NCBI GenBank assembly: GCA_041393535.1
Contig: JAWKJY010000006.1
Coordinates: 212,006 to 276,005, forward strand
Origin: JAWKJY01 sp041393535
Lineage (GTDB): Bacteria; Actinomycetota; Thermoleophilia; Gaiellales; Gaiellaceae
Length of the DNA: 64,000 bases
Direction: 5' to 3'
How positions within the stretch are numbered: the stretch's first letter is position 1; each line of letters starts with the position of its first letter. This document shows, in pieces, positions 50,097 to 60,110 of the stretch. A program made the translations under genes and the position numbers. The notes below the pieces were generated by a model. The model was not told the DNA's origin. It did no database searches and was given only the letters and a program-made list of their open reading frames with translations.

Positions 50097-50320
50097 GTAT
50101 ACATCACATCAACTGCCATATTTTCCACCGCAAATTACCTTCGCGACGACATACCGTTCCGCGACCGCGACCAGTCCGCCGCACCCTTTGTCGACCATAA
50201 GGTGCAAGACTTTCAGGGGCGTTTTGCCGCCGACGGCCCCCAGGGCCCAGCTAGACGATATATCTAACCTCATGTAACGTCGATCAGCTGGTCGTTACTT
50301 ATGAGCTAATGTACTTCTCG
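50097..50320. promoter_or_regulatory. AT-richer intergenic region with inverted repeat before AbiE
   Basis: No gene is seen in this stretch, which is markedly richer in A/T than the window. GTAACG (50274-50279) and CGTTAC (50293-50298) form an inverted repeat around CGATCAGCTGGT. It lies 23 bases before the AbiEi start. AbiEi proteins repress their own promoter through inverted repeats, so this is the likely operator. Confidence 0.5.
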
Positions 50321-51006
50321 ATGACCGTCTCAGGGCTGTCTGCCAAGAACCGTCTACTGCTTTCGCGCCTTCATCGACTTCTCTGAGTGGGACCGTTCAC
50401 GATCGCCGAGGCGTCCGTTGCGGTCGGGTTGGAGCCGTCGCGAGTGTCGAGGCTCCTGCGCCATCTGGCAGCCCAGGGGTGGTTGGTTCGTGTGCGCCGG
50501 GGTCTGTACGCGCCTTGTGCTGCTCGGGGCCGAGCGCCCCGAGGAGTGGAGTGTGGACCCATGGGCGGTTGCCGCGCGGGCGCTCGATCCGGATACGTAG
50601 GCGGCTGACAAAGCCCACCACTGGGATCTGACCGAACAACTGTTCGTCTCGACGGTCTTCTTTTCACAGCGCGGCCCGTGGCGCACCGGCAGCAGTCGAT
50701 TGGCGGCGCACGGCTCGAGGTTCGGCATACGGACAGAGCACTGCTCTTCGACACGCCGCGTCTGGCGGTCAGGGTGCCGGGTGCCGGTGTCCGATCCAGA
50801 GCGGACGCTCGTCGACCTGCCTCGACGATCCGACAGCAGGCGGGGGAATGCGCCATGTCGTCGACGCCCTTCGTTCCTACGCCGGAGCGCCGAACGCGCG
50901 CTGGCCCTTGGTTGTCGAATACGGCGACCGGCTGGGTAACCGCACTGTCTTCAAGCGACTCGGTTACCTCGCTGAGGTGCTGGAGTTCGACGACGCCCTT
51001 AATTGA
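50321..51006 (+). pseudogene. AbiEi-like antitoxin (frameshifted)
   Basis: ATG 50321 gives 'SAKNRLLLSRLHRLL', then in another frame 'GPFTIAEASVAVGLEPSRVS' and 'RLLRHLAAQGWLVRVRRGLY', the AbiEi_4 winged helix. Further pieces in changing frames ('GAERPEEWSVDPWAVAARAL', 'VPVSDPERTLVDL', 'RTVFKRLGYLAEVLEF') form the C-terminal antitoxin domain. It represses and neutralises the AbiEii toxin encoded next. Four or more indels make it look broken. With a functional toxin downstream that would be harmful, which argues for read errors. Confidence 0.62.
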
Positions 51007-51015
51007 GTAGCCGCC

Positions 51016-51037
51016 ATGCCCGCGTCAGCGCGGGCAT
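51016..51037. terminator. Hairpin between antitoxin and toxin genes
   Basis: ATGCCCGCG, loop TCAG, CGCGGGCAT: a perfect 9-bp stem 10 bases after the AbiEi stop and 83 bases before the AbiEii GTG. It may attenuate transcription into the toxin gene and so keep antitoxin in excess. Confidence 0.5.
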
Positions 51038-51119
51038 CGGCAAGCTCGACCTCGGCATCGCCGCCGCGAGGACCGATCGTGTCACGGTGGCGCCTACGGA
51101 TCAACTTCGAGGTCGATCG

Positions 51120-52349
51120 GTGATTAGCCGCACGTCGCTGCAGGAACGCGCTCGCGAATGGGGCCTGAGCGAGGAGGTCGTCGAGAAGGACTACGTACTC
51201 GGCTGGCTGCTTTGGGGCATCGGGCGCCATCCGGCGCTTCGCGATTCCTGGGTGTTCAAAGGCGGTACCTGTCTGAAGAAATGCTTCATCGAGACGTACC
51301 GGTTCTCGGAAGATCTTGACTTCACCGTCCGGCCAGGCGGCCCGCTCGAGCCAGAGGCGCTGCTTCCAATCCTCGAGGAACTTCTCGGCGCAGTTGAGGA
51401 GGAGAGCGGCCTATCCCTCACGCGGCGCGCACCCGTCATCCGAATGCGCCCAGACGGACGATCGGCGGAGGGGCGCATCTACTACGCCGGTCCGCGTGGC
51501 GCCCCAGCAGAGGCGCGCGTCAAGCTCGACCTCACGTACGACGAAATCCTGGTCGAGACTCCTGTCCGTCGCCCGATCAGCCACGCGTACGATGATGTTC
51601 TTCCAGGCGACGCAGACGTGGTCTGTTATAGCTTCGTAGAGGTCTTCGCCGAGAAGCTGCGCGCGCTCGGTCAGCGAGCCCGACCGCGCGACCTCTACGA
51701 CGTGGTCAACCTCCATCGACGTGTCGACTTCGAGGCGGATCGGGACGCCGTCGTTGCCACGCTTACGGAGAAGTGCCACTACAAGGAGGTAGGGCTCCCC
51801 GACTTCGCGTCGGTAACGGACGGCTCTCGAGGTGATGAGCTCCGGGCCGACTGGACTGCCATGCTGGCCCATCAGCTCCCCGCCCTTCCACCGTTGGATG
51901 ATTTCATCGATGCCCTCGGCGGCGTCTTCGAATGGCTGAACGGTCATGACGTCGCTGGTCTTCAAGCCTTCCCACAGATGGGAGAGCCCGTCGAGCCGAC
52001 CTGGGCCGCCCCCGCGACGATCACTCGCTGGCCGGGCGGTGTCCCACTCGAGCAGATCCGCTTCGCCGGTTCGAACCACCTCCTCGTCGAACTTGTGTAC
52101 GACGGTTCAATAAGGCTGATCGAGCCCTACGCCCTCCGTCGCTCCCGTGCCGGCAACTTTCTCGTATACGCAATCCGCGCCGACAACGGGCAGGTTCGCG
52201 CGTATCGGGTCGACCGCATCCAGGGCGTACGCGTGACGGACCGCAGCTTCACACCGCGGTACGCCATCGAACTCGCCGTCGCCCAGCCTGTGGCCTCTAG
52301 CCGGGGCCGTCGCGGGGCCGGCAGCCGACGAGGGCGGCGACGTCTCTAG
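51120..52349 (+). CDS. AbiEii-type nucleotidyltransferase toxin with C-terminal WYL-like domain
   Basis: GTG 51120 is favoured because it follows the hairpin. 'EVVEKDYVLGWLLWGIGRHP', 'WVFKGGTCLKKCFIETYRFS' then 'EDLDFTVRPG' form the KGGT...DLDF nucleotidyltransferase site. 'VVCYSFVEVFAEKLRALGQR' and 'ARPRDLYDVVNLH' are the family's later motifs (PF08843). After about residue 300 comes an extra module, 'NHLLVELVYDGSIRLIEPYA' to 'VRAYRVDRIQGVRVTDRSF', which resembles a WYL ligand-sensing domain. It is intact, unlike its antitoxin. Type IV toxin-antitoxin/abortive infection. Confidence 0.8.
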   Translation: MISRTSLQERAREWGLSEEVVEKDYVLGWLLWGIGRHPALRDSWVFKGGTCLKKCFIETYRFSEDLDFTVRPGGPLEPEALLPILEELLGAVEEESGLSLTRRAPVIRMRPDGRSAEGRIYYAGPRGAPAEARVKLDLTYDEILVETPVRRPISHAYDDVLPGDADVVCYSFVEVFAEKLRALGQRARPRDLYDVVNLHRRVDFEADRDAVVATLTEKCHYKEVGLPDFASVTDGSRGDELRADWTAMLAHQLPALPPLDDFIDALGGVFEWLNGHDVAGLQAFPQMGEPVEPTWAAPATITRWPGGVPLEQIRFAGSNHLLVELVYDGSIRLIEPYALRRSRAGNFLVYAIRADNGQVRAYRVDRIQGVRVTDRSFTPRYAIELAVAQPVASSRGRRGAGSRRGRRRL

Positions 52350-52412
52350 CTAGTCATACAGCTCAGCAGTGAAGCTCGATGGCCTGGCGGTCGACCGCAC
52401 CGTGAGACCACC

Positions 52413-53730
52413 TCACAACCGAGTGACTGGCCCATACCGCCGGAGCACCTCGCCAAGACAGTCCACCCCGAACTCGACCGCCTCGACCGTGACGCGCTCG
52501 TCGGCGGCGTGGACGAGCTTCGTCGTGATGTGCCGCGGGAGCTTCATCGGCAGGTAGCCGTAGGTCTGGATCCCGAGCTGGCTGACATAGCGCGCGTCCG
52601 TGTAGCCCGAGAGGAGCATTGGGATCGGGGTCGCGCCCGGATCCTTCTCACGGCTGACCTGCTCGAGCAACGGGAAGAGCGCCAGGTCGGGCTGCCCGGC
52701 GGCGGGCGGCTCCTCGCGGACGATCTCGTACTCGGCGAGCCCGGGCGCGAGCGCCTCGAGCTCGGCGACGAGGGCGCGCGGCGACGAGCCGGGGAGGACG
52801 CGGCCGTCGAGGTCGATCGTGATCTCGGTCGGGATCACGTTCGCCACCTGGCCGCCGGCGAGGACGGTCGGCGTCGCAGTGTTGTGGAGCAATGGGTCGA
52901 GCGGCGTGCCGCCCTCGCCGATCAGGTCGAGCAGCCGGTCGGTCAGCGAGGGGACGAGCAGCAAGTGTAGCCCTGCCCGCTCGTGGAGCGGAAGCGCTGG
53001 CCATCGCCTCGATCATCTGACGCGCCACGGGCGTCACGTGCACCGGCAGGCGACGCGTCGCAAGCTTCGCAGGAGGCGCCTCGGCCTGCTGCTCGCGGTG
53101 CCGCGCACGACCGACGTGGCATGCCCGCCCTTCCCGCGGACGGTCGCGCGGATGATGGCAGCGCTGCTTCGGCGACCTGGACCGGCGTGAAGCGATGCGC
53201 GCCGTGCCACTGCGTGAACCTCCGCCGAACTCGCTGGATCCCGAAGCGGATCCCGGTGAACAGCCTTCCGCGGTGCTCCTCGACGAGGAACTTCATGCCG
53301 GGAAGGCCCGCCTCCTCGTCGCTCGTCAGCATCAGGATGAGATCGCCAGCCGGCGCCGTCTCCCAGCGCGCGGCCTCGAGCAGGCGGCCAGCATGATCGC
53401 CACGCCGCCCTTCATGTCGAAGCGCGCCGCGCCCCCACACCTCGCCGTCGACGACCTCGCCGGCGAACGGCGCGTGCGCCCACTCGGACGGGTCGGCCGG
53501 GACGACGTCGACGTGCCCGTAGAGGAGGAGCGCCGGCGCGTGTCGCCCATTCGGCACCCGCGCGATCAGGTTCGGCCGCTCCGGATCGGAGTGCCGTCAC
53601 GAAGCGATGCTCGACGGCCCGCCGCAGCCAGGAGGCCTGCGACGTGCTCGAGGCAGGCGCGCTCCTGGCCCGGCGGGTTCGACGTCGAACCGGATCAGCG
53701 CCTACAGCTCGACGGGCGACGGTGTGCCAT
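52413..53730 (-). pseudogene. M20 family metallopeptidase (frameshifted)
   Basis: 'APALLLYGHVDVVPADPSEW' holds the first metal ligands (HxD), 'WGRGALDMKGG'-like sequence the bridging Asp, and 'LMLTSDEEAGLPGMKFLVEE' the catalytic Glu pair. The C-terminal half is open from 52964: 'NTATPTVLAGGQVANVIPTE', 'LSGYTDARYVSQLGIQTYG'. N-terminal fragments extend to about ATG 53730. M20 enzymes cleave N-acyl amino acids or dipeptides. Several indels occur. It is a metabolic gene out of place in a mobile element, so either cargo or a chromosomal island. Confidence 0.68.
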
Positions 53731-53807
53731 GGCGGAACGAGCGCCGGATCAGCGGGCAGTAGACTTGCGGCAACCTTCCGTGCTCTGCGGTCTCTTGGAG
53801 GTAAATC

Positions 53808-55076
53808 GTGAGCGCGGTCGAGCCGTCCTGGCTCCCGCCTACCCTGGCCCGGCCGCGGGAGGAGCGCCGCTCTGGCTCCTGGCCGCCGCCTCGCTTCGTC
53901 GTTCACGGCGTTCCTCGCCGCGACCGCCGCGGGCGCGCCGCGCGACGACGTCAAGCCTCGTCTTCTCGATCCTCGTCTTCCCCGTCCCCGTGGTCGTCTG
54001 GGTGGCCTACCGGCGCGCGCCCGCCGACCTTCGACGGCCCGTCCTGTACTGCGCCTGGGCGAGCACGCTCTGCTCGCCGGCTCCCCGTCTGGTACGGCTC
54101 TTCCTCGCGAATGGCAGCGAGATCCCGGCCTCGCCCGGGATCTGGGACGGCTGCTTCGTCCTCGCCCGCCTGCTCCTGATCGTCGCGGTGGTCGTCGCCA
54201 TGCGGTCGTTCGTCTCGGTCCGCCTCGCCACGCTCGACGCGGTCGTGATCGTCGCGGCCGGCGTCGCCCTCGGAGCAGCCTTCGTCGGCCACGGCCTCGG
54301 CTGGCGAGGTCAACGCCGCCTCGCTCTTCACCCTGAACCGCCCGATCCCCAGCGTCGACGCTGATGCTGATCGCGTCGGCCGCGCTCAGCTCGTGGGAGG
54401 GCCTGCGCCGCTCGGTCGTCCTACTCGGGCTGGGCGAGATCGGCCTGACCGCCGGGAGCCTCATCTACAGCTACTACGCCGTCCAGGGCGACTACGTCGA
54501 CGACCGCTGGGCCAACGTCGCCTGGTCGGCCGGCGCCCTGTTCTCGATCCTCGCGGCGTGCGTGGTGATCCTCCTCGGATCGACCGGCCGATCCGACTTG
54601 GCCTGGAGAAGCGGCTCCCCGATCATCCTGCCGGTGCGGGAGCGGTCGTCCTCCTGACGGCGGCTGCGCTTGCCGTGACGCTCGGCGTCGCGGTCTACGG
54701 CCAAGTCACGGGGACTGGCTCCGTCGCGCTCATGGGAGTTGGTGCCTCGGTGGCAATCGGACTTGCCATGGCACTTCGTGCTCATGGAGCAATCACCTCA
54801 GCAGAGCGCAGCTCAGAGTCCCTTGATCGGGCGCTGGCCGATTCTGAGCGCGCCCGCGACGATCTTGACCGAGCAAACGCTGAATTGCAAAGGTCAAATG
54901 CTGCGCTGAGAACGACCGGGTCATTCGCCCAAGCGTTCGAGCTGATCGACGAACGTACACATGGCAACCTGCGTGGTCTCGTCCAGGAGGCTGGCACCGA
55001 AATCGCCGACCTCGTGGACAGGGCGTTTGACGACCGGCCGGCTGGACGGCCGACGCTTGAAGCGGTTGACCACTGA
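53808..55076 (+). pseudogene. Multi-span membrane sensor with coiled coil (frameshifted)
   Basis: GTG 53808 has a good ribosome binding site (TTGGAGG). Eight or so spans are spread over three frames, including 'LVFSILVFPVPVVVWVAYRR', 'LLLIVAVVVAMRSFVSVRLA', 'SVVLLGLGEIGLTAGSLIY' and 'AALAVTLGVAVYGQVTG'. A coiled coil follows ('ESLDRALADSERARDDLDRA'), with a short tail. This layout normally precedes GGDEF/EAL or a kinase domain in actinobacterial c-di-GMP proteins, but none follows here. It seems to be a truncated sensor. Confidence 0.5.
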
Positions 55077-55233
55077 CCGGTGGCGAGCTGACCCGCCTCG
55101 CCTTGAAGGTAGATCCGACGTCGAGCCTGAGCGACGAGCCATACCCGGCAACCGGGCACCTTCTAGCTTGTCTCCCGCCTAGTGGCTAGGATTGATGTGG
55201 TCGCCCCGTCCCGCTCGGGCGCAACACTTACGC

Positions 55234-56703
55234 ACATGCCTACCGTGACTCAGTAGACCTGCGTGGTCGAGCAGGGGGCTCGACCAGGTGCAGACAGCCG
55301 CTACCCGCTAAGGGTCGAACGCCATATGGGCCGACTGGTCGACGGCCTGCTGCCTGGCGTGATCACCACGACGACGCATGCTCGAGCTCATGCGCTGCAT
55401 ACGCTCAATCGGACGGAAGCGGCGCGCCGCGAGCTTGACGTCTCGGAGGCAAACGCACTGATGCGCCGTTGTGAGGTCGTGATTGGAGCGATCACCCTGC
55501 TGCACGGGCACGACACGACGATCCCGGGCGCGCACGGAGCTGACCATATCGAGAAGAGCCTCAAAGCAGATGGCCGCCTCCATGTCGGCGATGTCGCCAA
55601 GAGGTATACGGCGAACGAGATTGGCTTCGGTGGCGTGTATCTCGGCTCGGAGATCCGCCTTGGATTGCTAACAAGTACCGACCGCGCCAGGGCCGCGGGC
55701 GAATGAGGCGGTGCTGCGGGAATCCCTCGGGCAAATCATCGAGCTCGCGCGCGAGGACACTGCGCCGACGCGCTGCGGGCCGTGCCTCAGCTGTAGCGCC
55801 TGCGGCGCAGCCGCGCGCACGCCGACGGCCCCTGGCTACGAGAACTGTTCGTCGCGCCTGCCCACACCGAGGGACTCGAGGAGGCCGACCGCACTCGCCG
55901 CGCGACGGCCCGCCTCCTCGGCCGCGTGCTCGCCGACGGCGTCGATATGCCCACGCAAGACGCGTTCGACTCAGGATCGGGTTCGGCGATTTCATCCCGA
56001 CGGATCCAGTGGCATCCACACTGCAGATCGCTGAGGCATGCGTGGGGCCATCCTGCGGAATTACTCGGTGGGCGCCTGGCGCCGGCTCTGGTCGTGGATC
56101 GTCGAGCTGCTGGCCGAGCCGGCAAGTGTCGAAGCCCTTGCTGATCAACTCGCTGAAGCGCTTCCTCGGACATCACAGTCGATCAGATGCTCGCTGAGCT
56201 CCCAGTGCGAGTGGAGCGTGCCGTGCTGCTTCCGCCGAGGGATCTTCGACGGGCTCACTGGAGCCCGGACCTCGTTCACCGAGATCCGGCTGCTTGCGCT
56301 CGGGGCGATGCGACTTGATGACCTGCAGGGTGTCACCTGCGCGCCTTCGTAGGTCGAGACGACGACGATCTTGGGCCGCGCTGGTTCCGCGCACAACTCG
56401 ATGCCCGTCGGGGAGAGCGTTTCCGGGATCTGGGTCGATGGCTGGCGGAGATGACGGTGCTGCGCGCCCAGCGAGTTGCACTCTCGAAGATGGATCTTCA
56501 ACTGCAGTACCGGGCGCTTCTGATACCGTCGAGGATCCGCGAGCGAGCTGGATTGATCTCGCGATTGTCGTGTGTGAAGGTTGGGCAGACGTCGGCCTGC
56601 GCATTGATACGTTCTCCAGTGTGCTTTCCGGTTGCGGCGTAATCGAGCGCACCGGCGACGGCGTGTGGCGGGTAACGGCGGACGGGGGCAGTTGCTTGGC
56701 TGA
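55234..56703 (+). pseudogene. Large protein of PLD-associated cassette, gene A (frameshifted)
   Basis: The likely start is ATG 55234. Pieces in alternating frames give 'SRYPLRVERHMGRLVDGLLP' and 'GVITTTTHARAHALHTL', then 'LMRRCEVVIGAITLLHG', 'GVYLGSEIRLGLL', 'ILRNYSVGAWRRLWSWIVEL' and 'IDTFSSVLSGCGVIERTGDG', up to a stop at 56701-56703. The opening 'LPG(I)-TT-x-x-(A/R)-x-x-x-LH' recalls the DUF6361-like proteins found beside defence genes, but I cannot confirm it. About 490 aa, at least five indels. Overlaps gene B (TGATG). Confidence 0.5.
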
Positions 56704-59277
56704 TGGGCTACAACCGCCGGACACCATCGCGTCACCCTTGAATCTGCTCAGCGACGAGGACGGAGCCCGCGAGGTGCTGCTTCTCAGCTTCACGCTGAAT
56801 TTAGAGTTCTGGGAGCGCTATGCATTGAGCGTCGCGCGGGGCCTCGGGGCCAGGGTCACGACGGTCGGTGACGTACCATGGTGCACGGCGACCCAGCATA
56901 TGTCCGCTACGCCGGCATCACCTATTCGACGGGCGTCGCGCGAGCGGCGGATCCTTCCACCCGAAGCTGCCGTCGTCGCTGGCGAGGACTATGCAACAGT
57001 CGCGATCGGATCGGGCAACGCGTGACGGTTTCGGTTGGCACAGCAACGCCGAACTCTGGACGGTGCCCGCGGCGACACCGCGGGCGCGCCCGAGACGTTC
57101 GCCGCCCTCGCAGCCTGGCTCCGAGGGTTGCCGAGGGTCGTCAGGTTCAGCGACGGCGTAGAGCCGGCTCTCTGTTCGAACGGCCGAGCTTCTCGAGGCA
57201 CTGCCAGCGACCGAGTCCGGCCCACGCCTGCTGACCTCGCTTACAGCACCAATCCTGGAACAGCTGCCCGCACCCGCCGGTGGTACCGACGAGGTTGTGG
57301 TGGTTTCACCGTTCTACGACCGCCACGGCAGCGCGCTGGCGGCAGTGCTTGCTGCGCGCCTGCGTCCCCGTCAGACGCGCGTGCTGTCTAACCCCGCGAT
57401 GTCGTGGCCGACGGCAGCGCGCTCGCCCGTCTCCTCGAGCAACCAGGCCGCGGCGCTGACACGATAGCGGGCGACCGATACCACCACGGCAAGCTGATCG
57501 AGTGGGTCGTGGACGGACGGCGGTTCGCCTAACGGGAAGCCCGAACATGTCCTCCGCTGCTCGAGAGATCAATGGATGTGCCCGGGAGCCAACTGCGAGC
57601 TCACGTTCTGACAGAGACAAGCGGACGACGCTCGCACCCGAGAGCGGCGGCATGCCCGATCGAGCAACTCGCCGCAATCGGCTTCGACCGCTGCGCCGAC
57701 GCCTGATCACGCTGCTTGGGTGATTCTCGCTCCCGACCGGGGTGAAGGTAACGCTCGGAAGTCCCCTTGTAGACGAGGGTTCACTCGAGGTTACGGAAGG
57801 CGCGGCCTGGACTGTTGCCGCGGCGATACTGCTGGCGCACGGCGTTGTCGGAGGCGGACATTGTGATCGCCGCTGGCTCGGCCGTTCGCGCGTCTGGGCG
57901 AAACAGTGTCGAACGTCTGCTTCGCGGCTGACCCGTCCCGGTTTGTGCGCACGCGGGTGGAGCACGTCGGCCGCGTCCGTACTGACCCGCAGGGCGTCTT
58001 CCGCGATCCGCGCGTCGCGGACGCATTCGCCTACGATCTTGCTGCTGAGCTCCGTCAGTTCTTGATGCCTACCGCCACGGCCGCCAGGCTGACGGGTGGT
58101 ACCGGCGGCGACCGCGCGCACCAACCCATCGCATTCACGAGCTGGGAGGAGTATTTGGACGCGTGCGAAGCGCACGTCGGCCCGCACCTGCTCGCCTACG
58201 GACTGGCGCTCCCGGCACTCGACCTGTAAGGGCCGACGCGAAGAGAGCGACACTGGCTCGCTCACCGACGACGAGAGCGGGGTCGGACCGGAGAACGAGG
58301 GCGACGAGACGAACGCGACGCCCGACTTCAGCCAGCTACCCGACCATCAACGACGCCGCTACCAGCGGTGGTGCGAACGACTTGCCGAACTCAGTCCGCA
58401 GCTTCCCTACGCCGGGCGCCCATCGTTCTGCGGCTCCTCCTCGACGCAGTTCGCGGGGAGCTCTTTCCGTCACGCGAAACGTGGTTCCCGCTCATCGCCG
58501 CGGCGACCCAGGCGCTCGGAAGTAGCCCGAGACCGCAGGGTTCGAGGAGGAGCGAGTACGCGCCGCGAGCCTGGCTTCGGTCGCACTTTGCCATGCGCAG
58601 CAAACTCCCCGATACGGCGAATGGGAAGCACCTCCGCTTCCCGTATGAGCGCGCGGTTGACGCGACCGTACCGCTTCGACGCGGTAGAGCCCGAGATCGC
58701 TGCAGCTACAGCGCCTCTCTCGAGGCGTTCTTCGGCCCAGCCGTCCAGCCGGCACCTGCTGCGACCCTCGTTAGCGCGCTCCGCCATCCCAACCTGATCG
58801 CAACTGCAGTCGCTCTCGCCGAAACGGAGCTCCACCTATCCGTCGAGCGGCGCGACAACGAGATCAGGATCGACCCGACCTCGTCGGTGACCCGCGCCGG
58901 ACTCTTGCTTGCGGTCATCTCGCTTTCTTGTGAGAACGCGAACGTCACGGTCACCACCGCACCGTGGAACTTCGCAGCGCGCATACGCGATCTGGCGCTC
59001 TCCCGACCTAGTGCTGGTCACGCCGCGCGGCGCGGGCGTGCGCGGCCCGCACTACGTTCTCCGCGGATTTGGCCCCGGCACCTACAAGGACGATATCCAG
59101 AGCTTGCCGAAGCCCAAGCACCAGTGGTCGCACCCGGACGAAGTGTCCGATGAGGTCAGGGTGCTGCTCCAGGCAGCAGGACCCAAAACCGTGAGTGAGC
59201 CGGCTGAGACCAAGGGCGACCTCGCGTCAGTCCCACCGACGGAGCCTAGAAGCAGGGCAGCGACAGTACCGAGCTAG
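56703..59277 (+). pseudogene. PLD-superfamily nuclease-like protein, gene B (frameshifted)
   Basis: 'EVLLLSFTLNLEFWERYAL' opens a domain with 'FHPKLAVVAGEDYATVAIGS'-type sequence and 'GNATVSGWHSNAELWT', the first half-site. 'YHHGKLIEWVVDGRRFALTG' and 'SPNMSSAA' form an HxK...GSxN catalytic motif of the phospholipase D superfamily. A long second part follows (about 57720-59277: 'TSWEEYLDACEAHVGPHLLA', 'AVRGELFPSRETWFPLIAAA', 'VTTAPWNFAARIRDLALSRP'). A stop near 58230 may split it into two genes. Probable DNA or RNA nuclease effector with a sensing tail; many indels. Confidence 0.52.
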
Positions 59278-59407
59278 GTGCCACTGGGAGAGGCAGGCAT
59301 GGCCTGAACGCTCGGGCCCGCCACAACCCCGACCCCTTGGAGAGAGAGACCTGAGGAGCGTCATCGGGCTTCCTCAGACGCACGCTGGCGGATCATCAGC
59401 GATGCGA

Positions 59408-59964
59408 TCATCGAGGAATCGCCGCCCGTACCGAGAGCCTGGGCAGCCGCGGCGAACTCGCTGGAGCCTGGGGCTTCCCACGCGAGACCGCATCGGCAAG
59501 CGCGACGTTGACGATCGACGTGAGGGTCATGTACTGGCGACGCCCATCTTCCTCGGAGCCGCGCCGCCAGGCACGAACCTGATCCGGGGTCGCGGCGAGC
59601 GCGTCGGCGGCCTCGTTCTCGTCGTCCCAGCCGAAGAGGCGGAACGCCGCTTCGAGCAGCGGCACAGCGCCGGTGGTCTTCTGCGTCCGGGGCGCTTGTC
59701 CGGGCTGGCCGGGGTGCTCGTCGGGGTTCGGTAACCGCCGACGTCCGCGGCGACCGCCTGCTGGAGCTCCTCGAGCGGGATGCGCAGGAAGGACGCGAGG
59801 CGGAGCACCTCGTGGAATGGCGGCCGTGAGACGCGGCAACAGCTCCCAGCCCTCGATCGTCCCCGGGCTGATCCCGACGAGCTGACCGAGGCGCGCGCGA
59901 GAGTGGCCAGCGCGCTCGCGCTGCCCTGGAGCAGGCGGGCGAGGGCTGTCTGCGGTGGCGGCAT
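59408..59964 (-). pseudogene. XRE-type transcription regulator (frameshifted)
   Basis: From ATG 59964: 'MPPPQTALARLLQGSASAL', then in the next frame 'ISPGTIEGWELLPRLT', then 'PFHEVLRLASFLRIPLEELQ', forming one HTH with its recognition helix. A second helical domain appears in the third frame: 'LLEAAFRLFGWDDENEAADA', 'LAATPDQVRAWRRGSEEDGR'. It diverges from the ParA-like gene and may control the transfer operon. Confidence 0.5.
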
Positions 59965-60110
59965 GGTGCGGCGGCTCCCGGCCGGTGACACCGGCCTGGC
60001 CCCGAGTCTACTCGTTCGATCCACGGCCATCGAGCATTTCAGTTCTTCCGCTGTAATACATCTGATCCGATGCTATAGTCGCGGCCGTCGATCCGCCGAG
60101 GAGGCATCGG

